Source: JAIRVZ01 sp031553755
Lineage (GTDB): Bacteria > Bacteroidota > Bacteroidia > Bacteroidales > Azobacteroidaceae
Length of the DNA: 64,000 nucleotides
Reading direction: 5' to 3'
Assembly (NCBI GenBank): GCA_031553755.1
Contig: JAVBKZ010000034.1
Coordinates: 62,001-126,000, forward strand
Below the pieces are notes generated by a model. That model worked only from the letters and a program-made list of their open reading frames with translations, made no database searches and was not told the DNA's origin. A program made the position numbers and the translations under genes. Below are positions 28,542 through 38,500 of this stretch, piece after piece (within the stretch, counting starts at the first letter, position 1; each line of letters starts with the position of its first letter).

Positions 28542-29564
28542 ATGTCCGAAATAGCTTTACTTGGAAAAACGTTGCAGGAGTTACAACAAATTTGTTCGTC
28601 ATTAGGTATGCCGGCTTATACGGCCAAACAAATTGCCGATTGGTTATACAAGAAGAAAGTGAAATCAATCGATGAAATGACAAATATTTCTTTAGAAGGA
28701 AGAAAAAAACTTCAATCTAAATGTAGTGTCAATTGCGTGCCTCCTGTTCAAAAACAAGAATCGAAAGACGGAACGATTAAGTATTTATTCCAAACAGGAG
28801 ATAATCAGTTCATCGAATCCGTTTATATTCCGGAAGAAGACAGGGCTACTTTGTGTGTATCAACTCAAGTTGGCTGCAAAATGAATTGTCTTTTTTGTAT
28901 GACAGGAAAACAAGGGTTTTCGGGTAACCTCACATCGAACGAAATCCTCAATCAGATACAATCGATTCCCGAACACGAGAAATTAACCAATGTCGTGTTT
29001 ATGGGAATGGGAGAACCATTAGACAATACGGATGAATTGTTGAAAACGTTGGAAATCCTTACTTCGTCTTACGGATACGCGTGGAGCCCGAAACGTATAA
29101 CAGTTTCTACAATCGGTATTCTTCCTAACCTGAAACGATTTATCGAAGAATCTAATTGTCATTTGGCAATCAGCCTTCATTCTCCTTTCGAAAACGAACG
29201 TCTCCAGTTGATGCCGGTCGAAAAGGCATACCCAATGCAAAACGTAATGGATTTGATCCGGAAATATGATTTCAGCCATCAACGACGTGTTTCGTTCGAA
29301 TACATCATGTTTAAAGGATACAATGACGATCTACGACATGCTTTAGGATTAGCTAAACGAATAGGCAACATTCCTTGCCGGGTGAATTTGATCAGGTATC
29401 ACGCCATTCCTGACGTTGATTTGCAAAGTTCGGACGAAAAAAATATGCAGGAGTTCAGGGATTTCCTCAACTCTAAAGGAATTATCTGCACAATCCGTTC
29501 GTCAAGAGGAGAAGATATTTTAGCCGCTTGCGGAATGTTATCATCAAAAACAAAGAATTGCTGA
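28542..29564 (+). CDS. rlmN: Dual-specificity 23S rRNA/tRNA adenine-C2 methyltransferase
   Basis: The ATG at 28542 (MSEIALLGKTLQEL) gives the usual family length of 340 residues; an in-frame GTG at 28515 overlaps the upstream gene. A radical-SAM CxxxCxxC cluster motif is present (CKMNCLFC, ~111-118) with the following MTGKQGFSGNL. The SAM-binding VFMGMGEPLDN and the C-terminal conserved Cys (ILAACGML, ~330) that forms the protein-RNA adduct are also present. RlmN methylates A2503 of 23S rRNA and A37 of some tRNAs. All catalytic residues are intact. Confidence 0.97.
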   Translation: MSEIALLGKTLQELQQICSSLGMPAYTAKQIADWLYKKKVKSIDEMTNISLEGRKKLQSKCSVNCVPPVQKQESKDGTIKYLFQTGDNQFIESVYIPEEDRATLCVSTQVGCKMNCLFCMTGKQGFSGNLTSNEILNQIQSIPEHEKLTNVVFMGMGEPLDNTDELLKTLEILTSSYGYAWSPKRITVSTIGILPNLKRFIEESNCHLAISLHSPFENERLQLMPVEKAYPMQNVMDLIRKYDFSHQRRVSFEYIMFKGYNDDLRHALGLAKRIGNIPCRVNLIRYHAIPDVDLQSSDEKNMQEFRDFLNSKGIICTIRSSRGEDILAACGMLSSKTKNC

Positions 29565-29596
29565 CACGTTTTTATTCAATTTTCAGTTTTTAATGT

Positions 29597-29604
29597 TACC
29601 TTCG
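29597..29604 (+). promoter_or_regulatory. Possible -7 box for pdxA
   Basis: TACCTTCG differs from TAnnTTTG at one base and lies 28 bp before the pdxA ATG; a T-run 21-24 bp upstream stands where the -33 box should be. Confidence 0.4.
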
Positions 29605-29631
29605 TAGCCTGAAAAAACAAAAAATTATATC

Positions 29632-30711
29632 ATGATAAGAGCAGGTATTACCCACGGAGATATTAACGGAATCGGTTATGAAGTTATATTGAAAGCTTTG
29701 TCAAACCCTGATATCCTGGAACTTTGCACGCCTGTTATCTATGGTTCCGCCAAAGTTGCCGCGTACCATAAAAAAGTATTGGAAATTCCCAATGTAAATT
29801 TAAGTATTGTCAATAATGTACAGCAAATAGGTAATAACAGGATCAATATTATCAATTGCGTTGATGACGAGGTGAAAGTGGAACTTTCAAAATCGACCCC
29901 AATAGCAGGAGAAGCCGCTTTTTTAGCTTTGGAAAAGGCCGTGAAGGACTTGCGCGATGGTTTGATCGACGTATTGATAACCGCTCCGATCAATAAAAAT
30001 AACATACAAAACGATAAATTTAAATTTCCCGGTCACACCGAATACCTTCAGGAAGTAGCTGGAAACGGAAAAAACGCGTTAATGATTTTAGCGACCGACA
30101 ATTTGCGGGTAGCTCTGGTTACCGGGCATATTTCGTTGTCGGAAGTTTCTAAAACGTTGACAGTCGAAAAAATATTGTCGAAACTAAAAGATTTCCAAAA
30201 AAGCCTTGTCGCAGATTTCGGATGTATTGGTCCGAGAATCGCCGTACTTTCATTAAATCCTCATGCCGGAGAAGAAGGACTCTTAGGAGATGAAGAAAAA
30301 AACATTATCATCCCCGCGATGGAAGAAGCTGGAAAAGAAGGGATTTTATGTTTTGGACCTTATCCTTCGGACGGTTTTTTTGGTTCGGGCGCTTTCAATA
30401 AATTCGATGGCGTATTGGCGATGTATCACGACCAAGGACTAACGCCTTTCAAAACCATCGCGATGGAGGCCGGAGTTAACTTCACCGCCGGATTGCCTGT
30501 TATCCGCACTTCTCCCGATCATGGAACCGCATACGATATTGCCGGAAAAAACATAGCTTCGGAAGATTCATTCAGGAATGCCATGTATATGGCTATCGAT
30601 ATTTTCAGGAACCGGAATTCATATAAGGAAATGACCGCGAATCCGCTGAAAAAACAATATTTCGAAAGAGGTTCCGATAATGAAAAGTTGGATTTAACGA
30701 AAGATGAATAA
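29632..30711 (+). CDS. pdxA: 4-hydroxythreonine-4-phosphate dehydrogenase
   Basis: 359 residues from an ATG at 29632. The N-terminal ITHGDINGIGYEVILKAL is the PdxA substrate/NAD motif. Metal-binding His residues lie in FPGHTEYLQEV and MYHDQGLTPFK, and the C-terminal RTSPDHGTAYDIAGK is the family signature. It oxidises 4-phosphohydroxy-L-threonine with NAD in the DXP-dependent pathway to pyridoxal 5-phosphate (vitamin B6). The gene ends 6 bp before the convergent DUF1460 gene, with no visible terminator between them. Confidence 0.96.
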   Translation: MIRAGITHGDINGIGYEVILKALSNPDILELCTPVIYGSAKVAAYHKKVLEIPNVNLSIVNNVQQIGNNRINIINCVDDEVKVELSKSTPIAGEAAFLALEKAVKDLRDGLIDVLITAPINKNNIQNDKFKFPGHTEYLQEVAGNGKNALMILATDNLRVALVTGHISLSEVSKTLTVEKILSKLKDFQKSLVADFGCIGPRIAVLSLNPHAGEEGLLGDEEKNIIIPAMEEAGKEGILCFGPYPSDGFFGSGAFNKFDGVLAMYHDQGLTPFKTIAMEAGVNFTAGLPVIRTSPDHGTAYDIAGKNIASEDSFRNAMYMAIDIFRNRNSYKEMTANPLKKQYFERGSDNEKLDLTKDE

Positions 30712-30717
30712 TTTTAC

Positions 30718-31578
30718 TTATTTTTGACTTATACTTACCGTTCTGGCTATCATTATTCCTTTGTTCTTTTTTTGTTTCGCGCAATAATCCGCTATAGATT
30801 CAGGATTGATAATTACTTTCTTAGCATTGCTGGATGCATGTATAAAAGTGAGCATCCCGTTTTTTCTATACGCGATACCTAAATGAGAAATATCCAATCC
30901 TTTGACCGAAGTGACAAAACAAATAATATCTCCATCTTGTATTTTTTTACTGTTTTTCTCAATTTTTTCTTTAGGAATATAGTAATATGTGCGTTTGTTG
31001 ATCGAGTCTTCAAACTGTTTCATCACTTCAATCGTTTCGGGATGTTTTTGAAGATAAGGATACGATTCAGGATGCGTAGACATGAAATCGATAGACAGGG
31101 GAAGGATTTCTCCACCGCACGATTTAGTTTTGTCTTTTAATACTCCGGCCTTTTCATTGTCGAAAATCCAATCGGAAGTATAGTGCAACCGTGAAGGGTA
31201 TCCGTCGATAATTCCGTTACGGTATCTTACTGATTGTAATTTTTGTTTGAAGGTTTCGAAGTCGGCGGTGTCAACTTGAGCCGTTAAGTTCAATGCCAGG
31301 CAGTTCTCAACCAACGTCATGCAATCGAGACTTCTTAAGTTTACGACAAGCTGTTCTTCTCGTTCTTTTGTTTCTAAAGTAGCAGCTACATAAGGAACCT
31401 CGAGAAAATATTTCGCGGCGGTTACCATTCCGTTTTCTTTGTTTCCGGCATTTTTGATTGTTTGCAAGCATTCTTTAAAAATCGTTTCATCAGTTTTATT
31501 TGACGGCAAATTTTGCGCTCTCAAAAAAAGCGGTAGAGAGAAAAATATGGCAAGGAGAATGTGTTTTTTATTTATCAT
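30718..31578 (-). CDS. DUF1460 family (N-acetylmuramoyl-L-alanine amidase-like) exported protein
   Basis: The ATG at 31578 (MINKKHILLAIFF) starts a 286-residue protein with a signal peptide ending at LRAQ; an earlier in-frame start would put extra residues before the signal peptide. The nucleophile Cys is probably in SLDCMTLVENCLALN and the His in DISHLGIAYRKNG, the DUF1460 pattern related to NlpC/P60 peptidases. The likely role is periplasmic cleavage of peptidoglycan fragments; structural work on the family supports amidase-like activity in general terms, and substrate is not proven for this protein. Confidence 0.88.
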   Translation of the reverse strand: MINKKHILLAIFFSLPLFLRAQNLPSNKTDETIFKECLQTIKNAGNKENGMVTAAKYFLEVPYVAATLETKEREEQLVVNLRSLDCMTLVENCLALNLTAQVDTADFETFKQKLQSVRYRNGIIDGYPSRLHYTSDWIFDNEKAGVLKDKTKSCGGEILPLSIDFMSTHPESYPYLQKHPETIEVMKQFEDSINKRTYYYIPKEKIEKNSKKIQDGDIICFVTSVKGLDISHLGIAYRKNGMLTFIHASSNAKKVIINPESIADYCAKQKKNKGIMIARTVSISQK

Positions 31579-31597
31579 TTTATAAAAAAAATAATTG

Positions 31598-31745
31598 AAC
31601 CACACAGTAGGCACATAGAAATTATTATGAGAATAAAGATTTATAGGACAAAGAAGATAGATTTAGATTAAAAAACTTTAAGACTTGTCTTTTAGTCTTT
31701 GTTCTTTTGTCTAAAATCTTATGTGTCCTATGTGACTACGTGGTT
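31598..31745. repeat. Palindromic repeat, family E
   Basis: The left end GAACCACACAGTAGGCACAT faces a right end that reads, on the other strand, GAACCACGTAGTCACATAGG. The middle also carries internal complementary stretches (GACAAAGAAGAT against GTCTTTGTTC). This is one ~150-bp imperfect palindrome just upstream of the DUF1460 gene. Confidence 0.6.
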
Positions 31746-31922
31746 CTATTTCGTCTCAATTGTAAATTTAAACAGTTAGTTAATAATTAAAGAAACAAAA
31801 GTAATTAAATTTGACGAATAAATGATTAGTCTAAATTTGTTTCAATTTTCATTTTTTTAGTACTTTTGCTTTTAATAGAGAAGTTGTTCTGCCATTGTAA
31901 AAAATATGAAATAATAGATTTT

Positions 31923-32020
31923 AGACACGGAGGTACACGGAGTAATTATTCACAGAGTAGATTCTGATATCAAGTGACGGAATACTCTGTGAAATAAACT
32001 CCTTTCACTCCGTGTTTGAT
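31923..32020. repeat. Palindromic repeat, family A, copy 2
   Basis: The left arm (31923-31960) and right arm (31983-32020) are imperfect reverse complements. Both read ACAC(G/A)GAG-type sequence inward from the ends, centred on a GATATCAAGTGACG core. Similarity to the copy at 60624 extends into the flanks (AAATAATAGATTTTA on the left), so the mobile or duplicating unit is about 150 bp. Together with family E and the gene remnant at 32071 it fills the ~550-bp gap between the DUF1460 and U32 genes. Confidence 0.75.
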
Positions 32021-32070
32021 AAAAAATCGAGACGAATTTATAATCAAAACAATCATAAACAAAAGATGAA

Positions 32071-32142
32071 ATGAAAGAATATAAGAAAAGTATAACGGAA
32101 TATGCCGATGTTCAGGATGCTATACTTTATATATTCAACTAA
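32071..32142 (+). pseudogene. Remnant of an Rpn/PD-(D/E)XK nuclease family gene
   Basis: A 23-codon frame encodes MKEYKKSITEYADVQDAILY plus three residues. Eighteen consecutive residues (EYKKSITEYADVQDAILY) are identical to residues of the intact Rpn-family protein at 45339-46274, and the DNA is almost identical over ~60 bp (from 32068). The rest of the gene is absent on both sides. The fragment ends inside the convergent U32 gene's stop region and starts ~50 bp after a family A repeat. Confidence 0.8.
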
Positions 32143-33949
32143 CTGTCATTTCACAATCATTGCAATTAAATTCCAATTTTAACCGGCTACGTTCGGATAA
32201 TAAATAAAACGGTTCTTTGAATAAATAATTGTCGGATTTAATTTTTTTGCAATATCCGAATTGATATAAAATACAATATTTTGAAAACATCAACGGAACA
32301 TTTTCCTGAGGTTTCAATTCAAAGGCGGGAGCTATTTCAGAAACTCCGTGTTGTTTGTAAAAATTCCAGGCATAGCGGTTAGAAACATTTCCCAAGTATG
32401 TAAGTTGAGTTTGAGGGTAGGGGTGGGAAGTCGGTCTGATTTTTATTTTTACAGCAGGGCGTTGTGAAATTCGTTCCAACATTAATTTTTCTATCACTTT
32501 ACGTTTTAAATCGGATAAAAAAGAAGAAGGAATAAACCAATTTCCGGATAAATTGATTTTCAGTCCGGATAATTCGAAAATCGTATTTCCCAATTTGGAA
32601 AGTTGAGTCCGTATGTTTTCTGACTGTTCTTTTTGAGCCGTTTCTTTTTTAATGGATTCGGAAACCGTAACGCAACAACCGTCTTCATCTGTGGCTGTTA
32701 ATTGGAATCCGTTTTCGACTTCATTGAATTGTAATTCCAATCCGATTTTTCTTTCGGAAGATTTTTTTGATAGATTTTTTTCGAAATCCTGATTGTAATT
32801 CCTGAATAAAGTCAATCCGATTTTCAGGCGAGGCATATCGGCCGGAAATATCTTATCACCTTCAGCACGGTTTGCCTTAAATCCTTGTAAATCTCCTTGT
32901 TCATTCAAAAAACACAAGCCATCCCCGTTATTTATTTTTTGTTTTCCTGAAACAATAATCGAATTATTATTCAGGTTTTTAATTGTTCCGACCGGTTCAC
33001 CTATCGATTTAGGCGTATTTACAGACGCGATTTCATTTCTTTTTCCTGAAATAAAATAAGAAGTAAATCCCCGGTTGAAACTTTTATATGGGTCGGGAAC
33101 AAAAAATGGAACCGTACTTCCCGAAGACGCTTTTGAATATTCGGGCCTCCGGCTGAAAATTTCATCTAAACGTTGGCGGTAATAAGCTGTAATATTTTTT
33201 ACGTAAGATAAATCTTTTAACCGTCCTTCTATTTTGAGGGACGAAACGCCCGCGTCTAAAAGTGCTTTCAGGTTTTCGGATTGATTCAAGTCTTTCAACG
33301 AAAGCAAGTGCTTGTTGGATGCAAGCGTTTTCCCTTCCGAATCTTGTAATGTATATGGAAGACGGCAATATTGGGCGCAATTACCACGGTTCGCGCTTCT
33401 TCCCGATAGCGCCTGACTGATGTAACATTGTCCGCTGTAGGAAACGCAAAGCGCGCCATGAACAAAAACTTCCAAAGCGACCGTTGTCTGTTCGGCTATT
33501 TCCTTGATTTGATTCAAAGACAATTCACGAGCTAAAACAACTTGTGAAAATCCAGCGTCTTCGAGAAATTTTACTTTTTCAAAACAGCGATTATCGGTTT
33601 GGGTACTTGCGTGCAACGTGATCGGAGGTAAATCCATTTGAAGAATTCCCATGTCCTGAATAATTAAAGCATCGGCGCCAACTTCATATAATTTATGAAT
33701 TAAAAGTTCGACTTCCCTAAGTTCAGAATCTTTTATGATTGTATTGAGCGCGACATAAACTTTCGCGTAATATTGATGGGCGTAATCGCACAAGGCTCTG
33801 ATATCTTCGACCGAATTACCGGCAGCAGCGCGGGCGCTGAATTGAGGCGCGCCAATATATATCGCGTCAGCTCCATGATTGATGGCTTCGATTCCGCATT
33901 CGAGATTTTTCGCGGGAGCTAAAAGTTCTATTTTTCGTCCGAATTTCAC
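32135..33949 (-). CDS. Peptidase U32 family protein (collagenase-like)
   Basis: 604 residues. The start is a GTG at 33949: an in-frame stop lies seven codons upstream with no ATG between, and the protein begins directly with the conserved core KIELLAPAKNLECGIEAINHGADAIYIGA. The U32 signature EVFVHGALCVSYSGQCYIS is present near residues 160-178, followed by the Cys-rich SANRGNCAQYC that probably binds an iron-sulfur cluster in this family. Members include collagenase-like proteins and RlhA/TrhP-type RNA hydroxylation factors; the two-domain length here fits the latter (C-terminal extension ~400-604). I favour an RNA-modification role over proteolysis, with moderate confidence. Confidence 0.85.
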   Translation of the reverse strand: MKFGRKIELLAPAKNLECGIEAINHGADAIYIGAPQFSARAAAGNSVEDIRALCDYAHQYYAKVYVALNTIIKDSELREVELLIHKLYEVGADALIIQDMGILQMDLPPITLHASTQTDNRCFEKVKFLEDAGFSQVVLARELSLNQIKEIAEQTTVALEVFVHGALCVSYSGQCYISQALSGRSANRGNCAQYCRLPYTLQDSEGKTLASNKHLLSLKDLNQSENLKALLDAGVSSLKIEGRLKDLSYVKNITAYYRQRLDEIFSRRPEYSKASSGSTVPFFVPDPYKSFNRGFTSYFISGKRNEIASVNTPKSIGEPVGTIKNLNNNSIIVSGKQKINNGDGLCFLNEQGDLQGFKANRAEGDKIFPADMPRLKIGLTLFRNYNQDFEKNLSKKSSERKIGLELQFNEVENGFQLTATDEDGCCVTVSESIKKETAQKEQSENIRTQLSKLGNTIFELSGLKINLSGNWFIPSSFLSDLKRKVIEKLMLERISQRPAVKIKIRPTSHPYPQTQLTYLGNVSNRYAWNFYKQHGVSEIAPAFELKPQENVPLMFSKYCILYQFGYCKKIKSDNYLFKEPFYLLSERSRLKLEFNCNDCEMTVS

Positions 33950-33979
33950 AACGATTTTACAACAAATTCATACACTTTT

Positions 33980-34390
33980 TTATCTTTTTTCGCCTAATAT
34001 TTTTTCTAATAAAGCAACTTTTTCTTGTTCTAATTTTAGCATACGTTCATAAAGTTCTATCACTTTATCAATCGGATTGAATGTAGGTTTATAACCAATA
34101 AAGGAAGAATTTTCGTGAAATGTATCGTTGAATGTATTTGCTATGACATTAATTGCAGCTTCATCTGTGAATTTTTTAATGGAATCAACAGGCACTTTCA
34201 ACACCCTCGCGACCTTTTCTAAGGTCTCATCCTCAATCTGCTCTTTTTGTTCCAACTTCGACATCGTTTGTTGTGTAATATTGAGTTCAGCAGCAATGGT
34301 CTCTTGTTTTATACCCAACATTTCACGCAAACGTTTGATGTTTCTTCCATGATGAATCTTGTATTCAGAAGTCATTGTATCCTCTCTCAT
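33980..34390 (-). CDS. XRE-family transcriptional regulator with C-terminal coiled coil
   Basis: The frame is open further upstream, but the -7 box at 34428-34421 would start transcription near 34414. The first usable ATG is therefore 34390 (MREDTMTSEYKIHHG; 136 residues), with another five codons later. HTH_3 domain occupies ~14-68: NIKRLREMLGIKQETIAAEL, then ITQQTMSKLEQKEQIED. The C-terminus (~100-136) is a predicted coiled coil (VIELYERMLKLEQEKVALLEKIL), probably a dimer interface. It is divergent from the exported two-gene operon at 34603, and a 10-bp perfect inverted repeat lies in the gap, so it is the natural candidate regulator of that operon and of itself. Confidence 0.85.
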   Translation of the reverse strand: MREDTMTSEYKIHHGRNIKRLREMLGIKQETIAAELNITQQTMSKLEQKEQIEDETLEKVARVLKVPVDSIKKFTDEAAINVIANTFNDTFHENSSFIGYKPTFNPIDKVIELYERMLKLEQEKVALLEKILGEKR

Positions 34391-34420
34391 AAATTTTAGA
34401 ATGTTAGTGAATTTCAAAGA

Positions 34421-34428
34421 CAAATGTA
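34421..34428 (-). promoter_or_regulatory. -7 box of the XRE regulator gene
   Basis: The minus strand reads TACATTTG (34428-34421), a match to TAnnTTTG, with TTTT about 20 bp upstream. The transcript start implied (~34414) rules out the longest reading frame and supports the ATG at 34390. Confidence 0.6.
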
Positions 34429-34457
34429 TATAAAATTCTTATTAAAAGAAAAATGGA

Positions 34458-34487
34458 GTAAAATACACCTCACTTGTTGTATTTTAC
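34458..34487. promoter_or_regulatory. Perfect 10-bp inverted repeat, candidate operator
   Basis: GTAAAATACA (34458-34467) and TGTATTTTAC (34478-34487) are perfect reverse complements with a 10-bp spacer, so equivalent positions are 20 bp (two helical turns) apart. It sits between the divergent XRE gene and the operon at 34603, 30 bp upstream of the regulator's -7 box. No T-run follows, so it is not a terminator. Confidence 0.6.
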
Positions 34488-34602
34488 AAGTTTAATGATT
34501 AAGTATTGTGCGTTGAATTTTATTTTCTTTGTTTACCTAAAATTAAGAAATGCATCAGATATATGAATTTCAATTAATAAATTATTTTAAAAAAGTATCA
34601 TT

Positions 34603-35529
34603 ATGAAAAAAGTATTTTTATCAGTATTACTACTTTCAATTTCTTTGGCAATTTTTAGTCAAAAAAACAGCGGGTTGGGCTTTAATTATCAAGCAGTAGT
34701 GAGAGGTGCGGATGGATATGTGATTGCTTCGAAAGATGTCGAAATCCGGTTCTCTTTGTTTCCTGGGCAACATGCGACCTCTCCAACATGGGTAGAAACG
34801 CATAAAGTAAAAACAGATCAATTTGGTACAATCGCGATTACTATTGGGAAGGGTACAAAATCAGGAGGACTTGTAAATAGTTTTTCAGATGTGAATTTTT
34901 CAGGAATTTATTATTGGATAAAGACAGAAATAAAAGATGGCTCAAATTATCGGGAGATAGGCTTTTCGCAACTGCCAAGTACTCCATATTCTGAATCAGC
35001 TTATAATGTAAGTGTTATACCTCCGGGAACAGTAGTTTCATTTGCCGGAGATGAAAGCAAAATTCCTGATGGATGGTTGTTATGTGATGGAAGAGAAGTC
35101 AGTCGTTCCGACTATGCCAATTTATACAATGCGATAAGGACAGCATGGGGACATGGAAATAATTCTACGACATTTAATCTTCCTGATATGAGAGGGATGT
35201 TCTTAAGAGGTGTTTCAGGGAATTCCGGAAAAGATATAGATTCAGAAAGTAGATTACCCTCTAAAGAAGGAAGTAATAGCGGAAATAATATAGGGTCACT
35301 ACAAAATGATGCGATAAGAAATATTATTGGTACAGTAAAGACCGTTAGACAACCAATAGAAAAAACAACAGGAGCTTTCTGTTCTCAGGGAAATAGCGGA
35401 GGTTTAATGGAGCCATATCATAGTAATAATGAATGCATTATTGCTCAATTTGATGCATCTCGTGTTGTCCCTGTTGGTGCGGATAATCGTCCTGTAAACG
35501 TATATGTAAACTATATTATTAAATATTAA
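34603..35529 (+). CDS. Exported tail-collar domain protein
   Basis: 308 residues from an ATG at 34603, signal peptide 1-20 (IFSQ). Residues ~25-145 are a beta-sandwich common at the N-terminus of Bacteroidetes surface proteins (GLGFNYQAVVRGADGYVI, then GIYYWIKTEI). Residues ~147-215 are a phage tail-collar domain (PPGTVVSFAGDESKIPDGWL, LCDGREVSRSDYANLY, FNLPDMRGMFLRGVSG). The C-terminus VNYIIKY is also typical of collar proteins. There are no other phage genes nearby, so this is a cell-borne use of a phage fibre domain, probably as a trimeric surface tip or adhesin. It is followed 4 bp later by the 1347-residue gene, so the two products probably work together. Confidence 0.85.
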   Translation: MKKVFLSVLLLSISLAIFSQKNSGLGFNYQAVVRGADGYVIASKDVEIRFSLFPGQHATSPTWVETHKVKTDQFGTIAITIGKGTKSGGLVNSFSDVNFSGIYYWIKTEIKDGSNYREIGFSQLPSTPYSESAYNVSVIPPGTVVSFAGDESKIPDGWLLCDGREVSRSDYANLYNAIRTAWGHGNNSTTFNLPDMRGMFLRGVSGNSGKDIDSESRLPSKEGSNSGNNIGSLQNDAIRNIIGTVKTVRQPIEKTTGAFCSQGNSGGLMEPYHSNNECIIAQFDASRVVPVGADNRPVNVYVNYIIKY

Positions 35530-35533
35530 AGCC

Positions 35534-38500
35534 ATGAAACGATTGTTGTTAATTGGTATTATATTAGCTATAATACATGATTTATACGCACAAACAGAAT
35601 CTACTCAACGAGATAAGATGATGGTTTCATCTTTGTTGGGTTATTCTTTAGCTGTTCAAGATGTTTCAGTAGATAATTATAAAATTACGGCTAACCAACT
35701 TGTACCTATCAATGTTGAATTAGACACAATGCCTCGTTTGCAAATCGGAGCTATTCCTAATCAAACAGTATGGCACGAGGGTGATATTACTGTTGGATTT
35801 TATGTCCTCACCGATACCTTACAGGCCGAAAATGTGTCTTTGAGTTATAGTATTGACTCTACACCGGAAGGAAAGATTGTATTTAACGAACAAACAGGGA
35901 GATTCAAATATTTTCCTGATAAGTTTGATGTAAAACCTTTTACTGTTACTTTTCGAGCAGAAACTACAGACAAACTTATTGTGCAGGATGTTGTTTTTAC
36001 ATTGATGCCTACTACTCCGCCGGAATATGCGGCTTTTGGTGTTGAACCGCTCAAGCCGATGCCAGAGTCTACCGATGATTATACTATTGTTGCCCAGACA
36101 ATACAACGAAATGTGCAATTCAATAATTCGCTCAAAGATACTGTTCGAAGTTTCAGCATAACAGGAAAAGAATTGGTATTTGATAGTCAAATTCAAAACA
36201 AGTTACGTTATTTGAATGGGCGCAGTGATATTTATGAATTAAATCTTTTTGCAGAGAAAGTAATTGTCCGAGAAGCATTGCATTTGCCTCAAACGAAATT
36301 GACCATATATGCCAAAGAACTTGTTTTTGAAGATGTCCTTGGGCAAGAAAAAGCATCTATCAATACTTCTCCGGAGATGATTGATATACTTTCTGACAAC
36401 AATGGTATCAATGGTGCAGATGCAGGAGATATTACCCTTTATATTCAAGACTATAAGCAAAGCGTTCCCTGCAAACGATTTATATTAGTTGGAGGGAAAG
36501 GACAAAATGTTCCATGGACTACACAGCAAACCAATCGAACACCAGGTAATGGAGGCAACGGCGGACTATTAACTTCAACTATTGATGTGAGTGAGTTTTG
36601 TGATGCAATCCATGGTAGCGCCGGTATTCAGATAGATGACAATACTCAAATAGTAGGAACTGGAAATGCAGGAAATGATGGTAGTTTTGTGCTTTATGAA
36701 AAAGAATTTACCTGGTTGCATCCCAATCTTATTTCTGCCGTTGTAAAACAGGCCAAAGATGCATATTTGAATATCTATAATGGTTATACAAATGATGTTT
36801 TTTCGAAATATACTCAACGAATAGAAGATCTCAAAAATTCAGATGAATGGGCAGAGCTAAGTGAAGAGATCCAAATGGAATTAAATAATGCAGAGAACGA
36901 GATGCAAGCTGTGATGTATCGTATCGGACAAAATTTAGATTATTTTGGCAATCCGGTTGGTTGGGTACCAATGCTTTCGTTTGAAGTAAATAAATTAGCA
37001 TTTGAGCAAGAAATCGAAAAGGCTATTCGGGTAATGTATCTCAGTTATTGGTTGAAGAACGTTGAAGGCAGTAATGAACAGCGCATTAATGCTTGTAGCG
37101 AAGCCATTAAACTGGTCAAACAAGATTTAATGGATAATAAAGATTTTGTAAATCAATTAGTCCGTCTTATTCCTGAATTGCAAGACGAAGCTACAGCTTT
37201 AGAGCAGCAAATAGATGAGTTGATTCTCAGAATAGAACAAAAAACACAAGAATTACTTGCTCATGCAAAGGATAATGTGAAAAAACAAAACCGATACAAT
37301 AAAATTTCAGGAGTATTGTCTGCTGTTGCAAAAGTTGCTCCGGTTGTTTGCAGCATTGTTCCAGGAGTTGGCACCGCTGTTGGTATGGCTATTAGTACAG
37401 CAGTGACAGCCGGTAATACGGCATTGTCTATGGCGACCAATGCTTCGGACACTTATGGATATGCTAATGCTGTAGGAGGATTTGTTGACTCCGCAAGTGG
37501 TTTTTTAGGATCGGGAGGATTTTCTAATATAACAAATGCTTTAAACAAAATTGATATTTCTTCTTTAGGTTCTTCTGCAAGTACAGTAGAGGATGCTTAT
37601 AAAACTATTAATGGAACAGTAGGGCCACTAGTAAATAGTATCGAAAAGTTGCATAAAACTTTTGCTCAAAGTTCTACTCCAAGCGATCAAGTGCAAGCAG
37701 AGTTAAATAAATTGAAGGCTGAATCGAAAGAATATCAAGCATTGATAGCAGAATCAGAGGTATTGAATGCTAAAAAAGAACAATTATTGCAGAAATTAGC
37801 CAGTACTTTTGAAAATATTACTACGACAAGTGTCAATATTCAAAATAATATAGTTGCTATTGATGGATTAGGAAGAGATGTTTTTAATAATAATAGCAAA
37901 CGAGATTTGAGAGCCATGCAATATTTGGATGGTATGGAACGACGCGCTAAAGAACGTTTGTTGAAATATCATTATTATATGGGGAAATCCTATGAGTATC
38001 GCTTATTGAAACCCTATACTGCCGAGTTGAATTTATCGGCAATGATGAATCGGTTTGTTACTATTGCGGAGGCAAATCCCCAAAAAACGGCATTAGATGC
38101 ACAAGATTTTCAAAATTTAAAAGCAATATACGAAGAGCAATTATCAACAGTAACTGCTAATATTTTGGATGAATATAATACCAATCGTCCTGAAGTTACA
38201 ACGCCGATTCGTTTTACTCTCACCGAAAACGATATATCTGAATTAAACTCCAATCGAGATATTATTCTAAATATTTTTGAAAGAGGAATGGTTCCTCCAA
38301 ATCATGAAAATGCACGTATTGTAAATTTTAAAATTCATGATATAAAAGCACACTTGGAAGGTAACCAAAATCCTTCTTTTGCAAACTTTGAATTATTGTT
38401 GGAACATTCAGGCAGATCAATGATGCGTAAGAATGGAGAAATTTATTGGTTTGACCATATCAATACTCAAAATCAAAATCCGATAGTTTGGGGGATAACT

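Noticed and set aside
33468..33949. ATG start for the U32 protein
   Set aside because: There is an in-frame stop upstream and no ATG before the conserved core, so the GTG at 33949 is used.
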